Below the pieces are notes generated by a model, which had not been told where the DNA came from, ran no database searches, and was given only the letters and a program-made list of their open reading frames with translations. Both the position numbers and the translations under genes were made by a program. A stretch of 64,000 bases of DNA from Platynereis dumerilii (lineage: Eukaryota > Annelida > Polychaeta > Phyllodocida > Nereididae): positions 40,000,537-40,064,536 of the forward strand of contig JAPTHN010000012.1 in the NCBI GenBank assembly GCA_026936325.1. Reading direction: 5' to 3'. Below are positions 1 through 12,122 of the stretch, in pieces. The first letter of the stretch is position 1, and each line of letters starts with the position of its first letter.

Positions 1-1
1 A

Positions 2-745
2 AGTAGATGGATAGAAGAAATTAGAGGATTGGGAGAAGGACCAAAAACAGAAGAAGAAAACAGAAGACATGAAGAAGAATTAACAAGACAGGAAAAATTT
101 ATGAGAGGATTTAAACACAGCCCAGAAGAAGAAAACAAAGAATGGAAGAAAGAGGTTTCAACTGCTGAGGGAAAAATAGTGAGTAGGTGGATAGAAGAAA
201 TTAGGGGATGGGGAGAAGGACCAAGAACAGAAGAAGAAAACAGAGGACGTGAAGTAACACTACTAAGACAGGAAGTATTTATGACAGAATTCTTTAACTG
301 CCCAAAAGAACTAAAGGAAGAATGGGAAAAGGAGGTTTCAACTGAAGAGTTGAGAATAGTAGGGGGATGGATTGATATAATCAGAAGATGGGGAGAAGGT
401 TCAAGAACGGAAGAAGAAAACAGAAGACATGAAGAAGAACTACAAGAACAGATGCAACTCATGAGAGGATTTAAACACTGCCCAGAAAAAGAAAAAGTAG
501 AATGGGAAGAAGAGATAGATACTGAAGAGAAAAGAATAGTAAGCAGATGGACAGAAGAAATAAGAGAATGGAGAGAAGGAGAGGAAACAGAAGAAGTAAA
601 AAGAGAACAAAAAGTGGAAATACAAAGACAGGAACAAGTGTTTAGAGGATTCTACTGGAATCATAAAAAAGAGGATAAAATATGGAAAGAAGAGGTTTCA
701 AGGTGGAGGAAAGAAATGGAGAGACTAGAAAAAGATAAGAAATGA
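2..745 (+). CDS. C-terminal exon of a 60-residue tandem-repeat, Glu/Lys/Arg-rich protein (partial, open at window edge)
   Basis: The reading frame is open from base 2 to the TGA at 743-745 (247 residues) and runs off the left edge, so the true start is outside. It holds three complete repeats of exactly 60 residues (180 bp), at residues 1-60, 61-120 and 121-180, and a fourth diverged one that runs into the tail. Each repeat starts near SRWIEEIR, then GEGxxTEEEN, then a charged stretch, then FMRGFKHCPEE, and ends EVSTEExRIV. Conserved Trp, Phe and Gly positions and the lack of stops across 744 bp argue for real coding rather than a purine-rich satellite. The composition predicts long charged helices. 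Possible poly(A) signals AATAAA lie at 769-774 and 859-864. I do not recognise the family and assign no function. Confidence 0.6.
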   Translation, partial: SRWIEEIRGLGEGPKTEEENRRHEEELTRQEKFMRGFKHSPEEENKEWKKEVSTAEGKIVSRWIEEIRGWGEGPRTEEENRGREVTLLRQEVFMTEFFNCPKELKEEWEKEVSTEELRIVGGWIDIIRRWGEGSRTEEENRRHEEELQEQMQLMRGFKHCPEKEKVEWEEEIDTEEKRIVSRWTEEIREWREGEETEEVKREQKVEIQRQEQVFRGFYWNHKKEDKIWKEEVSRWRKEMERLEKDKK

Positions 746-1168
746 GGAATATGACAAAGAAGTAGGAGAATAAAGAAGAAGAGATTACAGTAATTAGTGG
801 AAGAAACCTGCCTAACATGCACAAGAAGTAGAACTTAGAGGAAAAACTGAAAATTTAAAATAAACATATTTTGATATCCAATCCTACCATACACATCGGT
901 CATTTCAATCATACTATACATAAAATTTACTAAATGTATTTTTTTAATGGGTTGAGAGGAGATTTGTCCATTATTTTAGTAGTCATTGTCCAATATTTCT
1001 TATAACTTGGCTTATTTTAGATGTACAATACCGAATAATACCTTGATGGAATATCACATTATTTATTTACATGTAGTTGCACAGACATAATGATTTTCTA
1101 TTTTTGTTGATTTAACATGGACTATTTTCATAGCAGGATATGGTAATGTTCTTTGAGTCGGACACTTA
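746..1168 (+). other. Probable 3' UTR and flank
   Basis: AT-rich sequence after the repeat-protein stop, with two AATAAA hexamers (769-774, 859-864). Nothing else coding-like is seen. Confidence 0.35.
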
Positions 1169-1592
1169 GAGGGTGTTACCTTGAGTCGGACACTTTTTGT
1201 TAGACTGTATTGGCCAATTGAGAGCTCCTATATATATGTATATTGTACCAATATTTTGCTTACAACTTCCTTTATCTGTTCAGAAAGTATCAGCATGATA
1301 CTAACAAATAAAGTGGGTTTTTCATGGCCCTATAAATGGGGTAAAAAACCCGTTTTTCTCTCAATTTTGTGTCAGAAATTTGTGAATTTTAGTAGAATTT
1401 TGTCTGGTTTCAGGCATCTTTTGCTGGCCTATGGTATTGATCTGCCTTCAGCTTCTTTGTCATTCAGTTAGAAGTAAGCTTAACCTATTCTGTGCTCTAA
1501 TATGGTTGACAATAAATAACTCATAGGCCAAGCTGGATATCACTTTTTAAAAATGTACAGAATATAAATGTCCGACTCAAGAAACCCTACCC
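1169..1592. mobile_element. Non-autonomous DNA transposon with TTGAGTCGGACA ends
   Basis: Inverted ends carry TTGAGTCGGACA near 1181 and its reverse complement near 1568. A related end, with the same neighbouring sequence (GGCCTATGAGTT, TTGTCAACC), lies at 23,527-23,620. An extra copy of the end motif sits just outside at 1154-1166. No transposase is visible. Confidence 0.5.
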
Positions 1593-1593
1593 T

Positions 1594-1707
1594 ACACTCT
1601 AAAAAATGTGGGGACAAAATTGTTGGTTTTGCATTGAAATTTGGTTTTTCAAAAAACCATTTTGAATCTAAAAAACCAATTTTGTCCCAACATTTTTTAA
1701 AGAGTAA
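1594..1707. mobile_element. Short palindromic MITE, CACTCT...AGAGTA ends
   Basis: About 114 bp that folds on itself: CACTCTAAAAAATGT at the left is matched by its complement at 1690-1707, with inner arms around GGGACAAAATTG and CAATTTTGTCCC. It directly abuts the previous element. Confidence 0.5.
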
Positions 1708-1954
1708 TGTAAGACATAATTGACATTACTTGAATGAATATTAGAATGAGTATTCATTGAATTTGCAGAATTAAGTTTGCAAATGATAAAATTCAAATAT
1801 TTCTGATATGAAGTGAACTTCTTTTCATGTACAATACAGGATGACATTATTAGATTGAACATCATGCTATACATATTATATGCAGTTGCAGAGAAATGAT
1901 GAATGATAGTCTATACTTCTTGATTTAACGTGGACTATTTTTTGCAGCAGGATT

Positions 1955-2690
1955 AATAAGGTGTGACGTTACTTGATTCAATATCTTGATTAATCAATGT
2001 ATATTAGGGTGTGGTAAAAAAAGTATAGGAGTATTTTGGCTATTATTCTTGACCTAACATGAACTATTTTTCATGTACTACACTGTGTGAAATTTCTTGA
2101 TTCAATATCTTGATGCGTCAATGTATATCAGGGTTTGGAGATCTAAGTATGTATTAAAGTGTTTGGCTATTATTCCTGACATATATTGTAGAATGCTATT
2201 TCATCATTGTCTATCAGCGTAATTTTCATGTGCAATATAACATTTAATTACTGGATATTCAATATCTTGATGCGTCAATGTATATTATGGTGTTGAGAAA
2301 TAAGCATGTAAGTGTTTTGGCTATTATTCCTGACTTAGAATGCTATTTCATCATTGTCTATCAGCGTAATTTTCATGTGCAATATAACATTTAATTAGCT
2401 ACTTGATATTCAATATCTTGATGTGTCAATGTATTCCTGATTTAGAATGCTATTTCATCATTGTCTATCAGCATAATTTTCATGTGTAATATAACATTTA
2501 ATTACTTGATATTCAATATCATGATGTGTCAATGTACATTATGGTTTTGAGAAATAAGTATGTAAGTGTTTTGGCCATTATTCCTGATTCAGAATGCTAT
2601 TTCATCATTGTCTATCAGCGTAATTTTCATGTGCAATGTGACTGCCTAATGTTCTTGATTAAAAAATTGTTCTCTATTTAAATGATAACA
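1955..2690. repeat. Tandem repeat array, unit about 120-190 bp, four to five copies
   Basis: Recurring blocks carry TTCAATATCTTGATG, then GTCAATGTATAT, then TTTGGCTATTATTCCTGA, then GAATGCTATTTCATCATTG and TAATTTTCATGTGCAATAT. Units vary in length because pieces are missing in some copies. Confidence 0.7.
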
Positions 2691-2779
2691 TTGCAGCAGG
2701 ATTAATAAGGTATGACATTACTTGATTCAATATAATGCTATAATTTATTGTCACTTTCTTCTCTCAGTACTTAGATTGT

Positions 2780-3050
2780 TTATGTAAACTTTAACCCTGT
2801 GGTAGAAGCTTCGGCTTTTTGAATTTTTATGCACACTTGTGTGATGGCTTGAATATGAATAATCAAAGTTGTGTGTTCCTTTTTAATTGTTATAATTTGT
2901 ATGTTTCACTATTGGCTATAATCTATTGTCATGGTGTCCTCCTTGTAGTCACTTTCATTGTTTATGTAAACTTTGACCCTGTGCTAGTAGCTTATGTGTA
3001 GGCTTACATGTATAATTTATAATCAAAGTTGTGTGTGCCTTCTCAAAATT
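2780..3050. repeat. Two-copy direct repeat
   Basis: TTTATGTAAACTTTRACCCTG followed by AATCAAAGTTGTGTG occurs near 2778-2880 and again near 2960-3040, a diverged duplication of about 185 bp. A smaller two-copy repeat (ACGATTTTTGAAATTTGGCA) lies at 3367-3442. Nothing else is seen between 2691 and 4950 apart from a G-run at 3805-3818. Confidence 0.45.
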
Positions 3051-4954
3051 GTTTTAAGTTCATTGTTTCACAATTTGCTTTTGACAGTTTTGTTCTCTAA
3101 ATTATTGCTTTCATCATTAAATTTTAGTAAACTTGCTTCACGAAATACAGGCTTTCTCAAGTTTAGGCTAATTAAGATTTGCGATGTTTTGGAGTAAATA
3201 AAAACTAACTCATATTTTTTAAGAATTTGTAGACCTATAGGCCCAACTCAAGATGAAATAATTTTGTTCATCTATTTATAACTACTTGATGTTTTAGTAA
3301 TGCATTGTTTGTCTGTTGTAACAAAAAGTTTATATCATTTCGACTAAATTTGAAACTACTTTATCACGATTTTTGAAATTTGGCACTGTCAAATTCTGAA
3401 GAAATCACGATTTTTGAAATTTGGCACTATCAAATTCTGAAGAACTAAAGTATCAGAACTCTGCTGTTACTTGTTAGTAAATAAAATAACAATGGCAGTT
3501 TTGCTTTCATCATGTATTAATTTCAATGATATCAAATTTAAATTGGATTATAATTGTTGTTGATTTATGTTTGATACATGTATGACATGTTTTAGCTTTA
3601 AGTTTTGAATATTAAATATTTTCACAATCTATATCTTCGTTTAAGTTGTTATTTAATTACATCTTTTGTTGTATTATTTTAGATGCTAGTATGGAGGGGG
3701 GAGCTACAAATTGCAATTTGCAAAAAAGGAATGGAGAAATGGCAATAAAAATGGAGAAATGGTAACAAGAATAGAGGTGGTAAAAAGAATAGGGGGAATG
3801 GTGGGTGGGGGGGGGGGTTAATTTGCAACCTGGCATCAAATTTGGAAGATAAACTAGACATGTCATAATCGCATAGCGATGAATGATGCACTGCGCTATA
3901 CTGAGTTTGCAACATGACGCATCCCTTCATATATCAGAATGATATTCACTAATAAATGTTTATATAAGCTTCTACATATCTGTAAGACATATTCAATCAA
4001 AATATGCCTAGGATACTAAATATTAAACTTTATATATTTTTTACAGGATGCAATAGTCTTGAGACAAAATTGGGCTTTCAGGCACCAGGTCTCCTAAAAA
4101 GCACTCCCACAGTTGCCCAAAGGCACACTTTAACATGGAAGACTTAGACTTGGGTGTGCCATTTAGGTTACAGTGTATCTTTCCTGGTTTTTGTTGTGCA
4201 AAACCATAGGGCATTTTGGATTTTTTTCTTAAATTTGCCAGAAAATAAAACGGAAAAAGACATGTTGTAGTCTCCACGTGATCTCCACTACCATTATTGC
4301 CAGTACACTAGCTTAAATGCATGGAAATCTCATAAGAAATGGAGCCATTTTCACCGGTCCTTGTTTGTGGGTAACCATGCTGAGCAGTATTACAAAATGT
4401 GATGAGATAATTCTATAATCAAAGTATTCCCTTCCTTCATTTCTATGTTAGCCATGCACCTTTTTTCAAGTACCCATTTTTGTCTGACCAGTGCATTTTA
4501 TTTAACCGAAGAACCTGGTTGACCTGGTGCATTCACTGTACCCCATGCAACCGATTAACCAGGTGCATTGTGCAGCAGACTGCAGGCCTAGCATATATAG
4601 AAGCATGCTCAATGTGCTGAGTAGTGAACAGTTTTGAAATGTCGGAGGCACAACAGTTGGAATATGACACAATTAACCCCTAACACAAGTCTAAACATGT
4701 GGGGGAAAAACTTCATGATAGATACAGAACATACATGTGAAGGAGAACGTTAAAAGTAATGTCAAAGAACCAGGCTTTTAAACCAAAAAACTAGCACAAA
4801 TATAAATCTGTGCTTTATACATACCATTGATGACTAAAAGATGTATGCAGATATTGCATTGGGTTTAAATAAATTGATTTCAAATTTATATATAAAATTT
4901 CCCAAAAAAATCGTAAAAATCCTCCTCCATATCAGAATGCTGATTGGTAAGCCT

Positions 4955-5368
4955 TCATTTGTAGCACCCTTGTACACAGTAGCGTGTTTGTTAAGATCTT
5001 CACTGGGCAAGTAAAGGATTCCTCATATGTCCAAAATAACTTTTCTTGGTCAAAATCTGCTCTACAGAGTTCCACTTCCTGCATCCAAGCTCATAACCAA
5101 AAGTGTGACAACCTGCCCCGAGAGTGTGACAACCTGCCCCGAAAGTGTGACAACCTGCCCCGAATTCTGAAATTTAAAAAATGTCCAATAGGACATCAAG
5201 ATTTTGAATGATATAGGTATATATTCACCAGACAGGTTTAAGTCACTCCCCTTTTGCCATTCATATAGAATGGCAGTGCTCCTTCATGCTTTATATAGAA
5301 ATAGTAGCATGTTTAAGTTTTACACACTGTGACAACCTGCCCCTGTGACAACCAGCCCCGGTCTCCCC
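4955..5368. mobile_element. Partial copy of the GGGGAGACC-end DNA transposon (GACAACCTGCCCC type)
   Basis: The right end reads CCAGCCCCGGTCTCCCC followed by TA, as at 23,240. Inside are three tandem units of GTGTGACAACCTGCCCCGA (5104-5162). The sequence matches, in reverse, the left third of the full element at 22,176-23,240. The other end is missing. It lies directly against the zinc-finger pseudogene. Confidence 0.6.
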
Positions 5369-5372
5369 TACT

Positions 5373-5590
5373 GAAGGCCAATACCATAAATGTGAACTGT
5401 GTGAGAAGAGATTTTTCAGGGCCGTTGAACTTAGTAAACATGTAGCATCACACCATAAGTAATGAAATCATTTTTGGTAGCCCCCGGGGAAAAAAGAGTC
5501 TTGGATGAAGACCTCAAAAAACATTTGGTTGTGCAGAATGTCCAAAGAGATTTGTGCTTGGAGCTGATCAAGATCAGAGAGATTTATATA
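5373..5590 (+). pseudogene. C2H2 zinc-finger pseudogene, 5' piece
   Basis: Bases 5373-5462 encode one complete finger (C-x2-C-x12-H-x4-H, from HKCELCEKRFF to HHK) and then a stop. Bases 5522-5590 match the intact gene at 15,240-15,300: the GCAGAATGTCCAAAGAGATTT segment corresponds to the finger CAECPKRF, but in another frame. So several fingers are missing and the frame is broken. A LINE 3' end interrupts it at about 5590. It is a relic of a gene paralogous to the one at 13,931. Confidence 0.7.
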
Positions 5591-6076
5591 TATTTATTTA
5601 TTTTTATTATTTATTTATTTTTTTTTATAATCAATCATTCTCCGATTAATTGCTTTGCAATGCATTTGTATTTATTAATTCCCATTCATATAATGTTAAA
5701 CCCTACTTGATCTTTATAATGTGTCCATATTGTGTATATGACTATTTTATGTGACGGTAATATTATCATGATGATTTTGTGCTGTTGATTTTCCTTTATT
5801 TAATTTTAATTTCTTTCTCTTGTCTACTGTTGTATAACTTATATTTCTAATCTTAATACTGTAATTGTTGCTGTTATACTGTTTTTTCTTTTTCTTTTTT
5901 TCCTTTCCTATAACTTAATGATGTATTGCTTTTTCCTCATTTTTTTTTTTTTTTTTTCTTCTTTTTCTCAAATCAAGGCTGGGCCAAATTACAGACATTT
6001 GTCTAAGCGTGCCCAGCCTCCAACTTTGTAACATCTATCGTTGGAAATCAAATAAATTACAATTACAAATTACAAA
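5588..6076 (+). mobile_element. 3' end of a non-LTR retrotransposon inserted in the zinc-finger pseudogene
   Basis: About 490 bp of T-rich 3' UTR-like sequence with no ORF, ending in CAAATAAATTACAATTACAA, a short tandem tail typical of CR1/L2-like LINEs. Zinc-finger homology stops at its left side (near 5590) and resumes with AATCCACAGT just after it (6077), so this is an insertion. Confidence 0.55.
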
Positions 6077-6240
6077 ATCCACAGTTATTTTTCTGGTGAC
6101 ACATCTCATGCTTGTGACACTTGCGATTGACAATTTTATAACATCAGTGAGCTTTAAAAAAAGGACATATAAGAAAGTTTCGTGAGTATAGAGGCAAAAT
6201 TTCTCGAAATTCATATCTAGTTAGGCCTAACGATTGAAAA
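6077..6240 (+). pseudogene. C2H2 zinc-finger pseudogene, 3' piece with old 3' UTR
   Basis: GTGACACTTGCGATTGACAA and TTTTATAACATCAGTGAGCT match the last finger of the gene (15,505-15,550). Homology continues past the stop into the 3' UTR (TTTCTCGAAATTCATATCT vs 15,587). At least two fingers of the parent order are absent between the two pieces. Confidence 0.7.
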
Positions 6241-6490
6241 TATTGCTTCAGCACAATTTGAAAAATTACTGCAATGGTCAAATCAGACAAGGTGGACATT
6301 TAGCAAAAAAATTTATTCAGTCTCCATGCATTTCATAATTATATGTCACCATTGATGTACTACAGAAATGTATTCCTTTGTATTTTTCTAAAAATATAAA
6401 TTATATATAATTCATTGTTGTATCCAATGATTGATCTATTTTTGGTATGGTACCTAAGGAATCTTGAGTTTTTGTTTTTTGATTGATCAC
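6241..6490. repeat. Duplicated 3' flank of the zinc-finger locus
   Basis: ATATGTCACCATTG, TACAGAAATGTATTCCTT and GATTGATCTATTTTTGGTA recur at 16,105-16,150 and 16,672-16,695 in the same order. The duplication therefore covered flanking DNA and is a segmental copy, not a spliced retrocopy of mRNA only. From 6490 to 7787 I see nothing assignable. Confidence 0.6.
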
Positions 6491-7787
6491 AGCGTCCCTA
6501 AAAAAGTTGAGGATTTTCGAAATGAAGCCCAAAAACTAAAAGAGCAGGATTGTTGAGGAAGGTCAGGAGAACATTTTAAGACAAAATGGAAAATTTCCAT
6601 TTGGAGAATTTTGAGTAATGTAGGTTTAAGACTTTTGTTTATCACACTCAAATTTTCATGCTGAGATCCGGATATAGAAAGCGGGTAAATTGGGTAAAGG
6701 TAATTTAATAAGATGGATCTTAATGAGAGACTGTTATTTTTCAATTTCCATGTCCATCGTGTTTATATTAGGCATGCTTTGGCAAAAAAGAGTGCAAAGA
6801 GTGTGACAAACACTTTTGACAGCATGATATAGTAATAACTAATAAGCATGTTTTTCCAGCCTCGTTGAATTGACTCTGTTGCATGTTTTGATCATTTTTA
6901 CCAGGTTTGAACTAGTTAAGCCTAATTATTGATGGTTTTATGTTTTTGGCGATATGAATTTATTTAAGATCAGTCAACTTCAATGCCTGTAGGTCTTCCA
7001 AGATTTCACATGCGGTGGGTAAATAGATTCTCTGTGACATTTGACAGCAGACCACTGTACCACTATTATACATGTATATATATTATATTGCAGCTATCAG
7101 CTGTGTTGTTGGATTCAGCTTCAACTTCAGGGCCTGTTTGCTGTTTACATGTTTTCACCTACCATGAACAACTTCTAAATAATGAGATTAAGAGCCTAAT
7201 CTTCCTCCAATACAAAACAATCACTGAGCAGCTTATAATCCTCTTTACACTCAAATTAGACAGCAGTCAAAGGGTGTTTTCAAAAACCATCGCTCAAGAA
7301 AACATCTCCAAAATATTTGGAATTTTTTCATTACGTTGGATTTACCATTGGCAATGTGCACAACATGCAGAGAAGGATCCGCACAACATGTCTTGCTGGC
7401 CCAAGAGAACAGGTATCTAATCAAGATCATATAAGCAGCATTTTAAGTCATTGTTTTGAAAATTTGTCTCATAATCACCTCCTGTTGCAATGGAGGAAGT
7501 TTGCTTTCAAGACGCAACATGATGATGGCACAAGTTTTTGTAGAATTGTACAGAAATTTTGACTTAATTATCAATGATCTCCTTATCTAATTTTACAATT
7601 TACAAATGGGAAGAATATTACTTTTAGATCCTTCCATTAATTTTTATTTTCAGGCTGGCTGCTCAAACCTGGTGATTATACAGTATTCGGAGTACTGTAA
7701 AATCATTTGCAACTGATGGGGCTACTAAATGAAGATGATGAATGATTGACATTGATTGTGGATTTACAATTCTGGAAACATTTTGGA

Positions 7788-8046
7788 AAGGATCACAACC
7801 ATAGAAAAAGCCTAAAGATGAGGTCACCAAATCCGCCATATTGGAACTGCCCTGAGACATGACGTCACAATAGACTAATTATGATGTGACATCATGTCAT
7901 TGTTATAAGTGACATCACTGTTATTGGTGACGTCACGGTACCATTGTGTCAGGATACAGGGCAGTTCCAAGATGGTGGATTTGGTTGCTTCATCTGGAAG
8001 AGCCTCATGTCCGTTCTATGTATTTCTATGATCACAACACAATGAG
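7788..8046. mobile_element. Foldback MITE-like palindrome with TGACGTCA-type motifs
   Basis: GATCACAACCATAGAAA at the left pairs with its complement near 8025-8040, and CCAAATCCGCCATATTGGAA (7831) pairs with the complement ending near 7990. Between the arms are repeated TGACGTCAC and TGACATCA motifs. No ORF. Confidence 0.55.
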
Positions 8047-8364
8047 ATAAAGCCAAAGGACTACAGAATCTTCAGTCGAACACGAGTGACTTGGTTCAGC
8101 CTTGAATGAAACGCTGGGCCCGAAGATTGGAGCCAAAATGACTATACTGACTGAGCTAACTTACTTTCCATGTCTCCACGAACAAAATACAAATTAATTT
8201 AATTCCTTCATTTGTGTGATATTTTAGTGAAGAGCTGAACCTGCCCGAGTGTTTTGTATTGTCATCTTCAGACCGTATGTTCCAAATCCTGAAAATTAAC
8301 ACCAAATTAATAGAACACCCACCGGAATGTCTTAGACAGTGAAGAAAATGGAGTATACCAGATG

Positions 8365-8572
8365 GATGATTGATGGATAATTGGGACTTTATGAGTTGGT
8401 AGGCTAATCAGGACATAAGAGGGAGCCTAGAGGACACAGCAATGAGGCGAAGGATGATTGAAACTGCCATCCAACATAGGCCCAGGTGACCCGGCAAGAG
8501 GTGGATTCGAACCCTGGACCCAGCGATTGGCAGCCAAGCACGTTACCACTGAGCTAACCCTCCCCGGTTGCA
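8365..8572 (-). mobile_element. tRNA-derived SINE, family 1
   Basis: On the minus strand the head has a pol III A box (TTAGCTCAGTGGTAACG) and B box (GGTTCGAATCC). It is followed by the family body CCGGGTCACCTGGGCCTATG, TTGGATGGCAGTTTCAATC and a tail near TAGCCTACCAA. Matches the + copy at 23,829-24,012. Confidence 0.75.
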
Positions 8573-10190
8573 CTTTTATCTGTGACAAATTGGAAGAACA
8601 TACACGTAAATGGGCTGAGAGGAACAAGCATTATGATTTTATGAAAATGTGTTCCTTTTGGGCATTCGTGGTTCCTCGCACTGAAGAAAGCTATTATTGT
8701 TTGTGTGGTACTTGGATTCCTAGCTTTACTTAAAGACACATTTCAAAGCAATATGTCAAAGCTTCTGAAGTGTCATCTATTTATGTAAACAATCCTACGT
8801 CATGGGATATCCCAAGTTCTTGGAGTACTTCCTATCTACTCCAATCTACTCTGAATCAGAGTCTATGAGCTACTCCCAGGAATGCGAAACGAATGATTGG
8901 GAGTAAATTGCTCTGCTGTAAGAGCGCTTTAGAGCAGCGAAACAAACGTACCCATCGACCACAACATGTGCATTGTGCACAATATAACCTATGGACAAGT
9001 TTTGAACAGCATATAAAAAACAAAGCATGGAAACCGACAGGGATAGAAAGTCACTGGAATCCGCAAGTATCGCTTATTTTCCGTCTGTTTGGAAATATGG
9101 TTGATATTGGTTTAATTTGTGGTTGTACAAAATATACAGATATTCTTACTAATATACACAAGTAATAAAATGCCCTTTGTCAAACGAGCACAGTCAAAGT
9201 CAGGGCAAAGTATCCCAACATGGCCATAAATGGAATTCATAATGGAATTATTTTTAGTTTGAAGGCTTTATGGGATACTTTGCCAGAGGGGAGACACAGT
9301 AGCAAGTTTTGAAGCAGCCTACTGTGACTGACAGCCCTCCTAGAACAAACAAGGTAAGTTTGTGTGTTACATGTGTCTCCCCTTTATTGCTTGTTTGGTC
9401 CAATTCAGCTGGATTATTGATTGTGTAGACATTTGGGATAACGTTCAACAATGGACTGAATAAGTCAGAATTTAAATTTTCCAAAAACTCCTGCTTATTA
9501 AGTCTTGTAAGTCAAATTCAGTTTTACAAAATGCTTGATCAGTAATTTTCCTGTTATTGGACCATGTGTTTCTTTAGTTTTAATATATATATATATAAAT
9601 TATTGGGTACTAATAATCATATATTGAGTACTAACAAAACTGATTGAGACCTGACAATTCCATCATGCAATAAACAGCTATAAATACATAATTTATTCAG
9701 GAAGAGTCATAAAATAGGTTATGTTGCGGTATCTGAAGTTTTGAAGCCACAAGGGTTTGTAGAAATGCCAAAATGCTTAGTAACCATAAATGCAATGAAA
9801 AACTAAACTGCAACACATGTAGTTTGTAATGTCAGACAATATCACTCATAATGTTCCATAATAGACAGATAAATAAAGAGATAATTATTAATTTATGTGC
9901 CAATGCTGTTACTGACCATCTGAACTGAACTCACTATTAAGCAACTATTAGTAAGTAAATGACACCTTTAATTGTCCTGATTGAAAAGTCATATATGTAT
10001 CGAATTTAAACATTAGTTTCCTGCATGCTGATAATTATCTCATAAAATGCTTAATATGCCTAATACATGATATTAGGTTGCAAGAGCAGTGCTGAAATGC
10101 ATTGAGCAAATCAGGTGTTTGCATGAATAACATCAATACTATTGAGCATAAATCCAAGTAATAATAAATTAGACTGCACCTACCCTTTTC
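8573..10190. other. No assignable gene
   Basis: AT-rich DNA with short open frames only. A small inverted pair, GCAAAGTATCCCAACATGG (9207) and CATGGGATACTTTGCC region (9270-9290), next to GAGGGGAGACAC, may be a decayed relative of the GGGGAGACC elements. This is weak. Confidence 0.3.
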
Positions 10191-10947
10191 CAGCCAGACA
10201 GCAATATGTGCGTCGTGATCATGACTGTCCCAATTTGCCCCGTCGGGGCACATTAATTTTGGACATTTGGACATCAACTAAAAAATCATTATAGCCACTC
10301 CATGTGCAATAGATAATACATTTAAGTGGTACTTAAGACTATATACTCTGCATTTAAACTTTAAACATAAACTGTCCTTGGTGGGGTCATCTCTGTAAGT
10401 AATACACAGTGCTTTGCGATAAATTTGTTCACAGAGCATGGTAATCCACTATGCCTCTATTTACTGTGGCCTGAATACCTATTGTGTGCTGACCCAGGTC
10501 ACTCAGTTGACTTGGACACTTAAATTCTACCATATAAAGTGCATCCCAATGTGCCCCGTGTTCTGTGTCCCAATGAGCCCCGATATGACTTATATGCCAA
10601 AATACTCATTTCTCAGGCACCAGTGAGTGAGTTTATCAGGACAGCAATTCATAACTGTTCGTTACGATGTGTCAAATTCATACAAACATTGAGAAAACCT
10701 GATTGTTCATGGTTTGTCCACAGAATGGTTTGAATTGAACCCCTCTGAATTTACTTAAGTAGTAGGGAAACAAACTTTTCCTCGCAATACTTCTGCATGT
10801 GGCTGTAAGTTGTCAATAAAACCATAGAAACATCAGGATGTGAAATTACAACATATGATAGCACTACCATATCATATACCTTGCCAGGAACCAAGAAAAC
10901 CCAACGGTCCCATAGTGCCCCGCTTCCCAATGTGCCCCGGTTCCCCC
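10190..10947. mobile_element. GGGGAGACC-end transposon relative, CCCAATGTGCCCCG variant
   Basis: The right end CAATGTGCCCCGGTTCCCCC is followed by TA, which parallels the right ends at 5368, 23,240 and 23,468. The motif CCCAATNTGCCCCG recurs at 10,228, 10,545 and 10,930. The left boundary is not seen; 10,190 is a guess. Confidence 0.45.
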
Positions 10948-10949
10948 TA

Positions 10950-12122
10950 CTAATAAAAATTTTTAAAAAGTAATTCACGTCCAGCTTTTTTTCTGTCTCT
11001 TTCTGGCGATTTTGTTTATTGAACTATATCAGTAAGGTTGAGCATATCATTTTGACTCTTTCTTGCCATCCTCACTTCTCAGGGCTATCTTGTGAAACTT
11101 ACCCTGATCACATCATTCACTGTTTTGTGAAGTTGTAACAAAAATATTAACTCTCCTCTGGTGTGACACACATGATCAACAGTTTGAGATTTCTCAAAGC
11201 AATTGAATGGAAGGCTGAGTGTTTCATAGTTGCCTGTTTGTTGTTTCAATGAGTTTCTTTGTAGAAAACCACAAACAATTATTTAAAGTTTTCAAAAAAA
11301 ACAACACCTCAAACAATTCAAATACTTTGATATGAAATAGGGGCATTGGTCATAGTGACAATTTTGGAACTGTGTTAGCATCCTGTAATTGCAATTAAAC
11401 AATTCTTCATAATAATCTAATTGCAATTAACCAATCATCAGAAGGAACAATTCATAACTGTCAAAAAATGTGATGTGTGGATTGTGGTGTGAAATGTGTT
11501 AATTGCATTCAGCATGCCATGAACAACTAGAAAATATGGGTGGGTAAAAAGAAAACTGACATTGTTTGATTGTTACAGTTTAAGACACGGGAACATGACT
11601 GACATGACTGGAATCTGAGAGTTTCTAAATTATTTTAAATGTGCTCTATTCATACTGGCTGAGAAGTCCTACAATATTAAATTCCCATATAAGAAGCTGA
11701 CATTCTAAGGGAATAATCATACTAAGAAGACATTTCTTTTGGAACCACAAAATATCAAGGTAATATGATATTTTATCACCATATCCATTTAATATTTTTT
11801 TAGGCTAGATGATAAGCCGTTTTTTATTGCTTTATTCATGTGATAAGTAATGAACACTAAAAGAATGCAGGTTTTGATTATATTAGTTTATTTGATGCAT
11901 ATTTAAAGGATATTTTGTCCTGGGTATACAAGTGCAGGATTGCACTGAAAATATTTATTTCCACTGTGGACACCTCAAGCTCATGGAACGAGACTTTACA
12001 AAACATTTTTGTTGACAAGGTCTGCAAATACAATCTGCTCATGAATATGGAAAAGCTACATTTTAAGAGTATAAATTAGCAAGTAATGAACATAAATTTT
12101 GAGTTTGAATGTCATCGAAGTC
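10950..12122. other. No assignable gene
   Basis: AT-rich sequence with only short ORFs. No convincing splice-flanked coding segment was found on either strand. Confidence 0.3.

Noticed and set aside
8440-8572. tRNA gene (also at 21,389, 23,829, 44,886 and 54,222)
   Set aside because: A and B boxes are present, but acceptor stems do not close and the sequences continue into shared SINE bodies.
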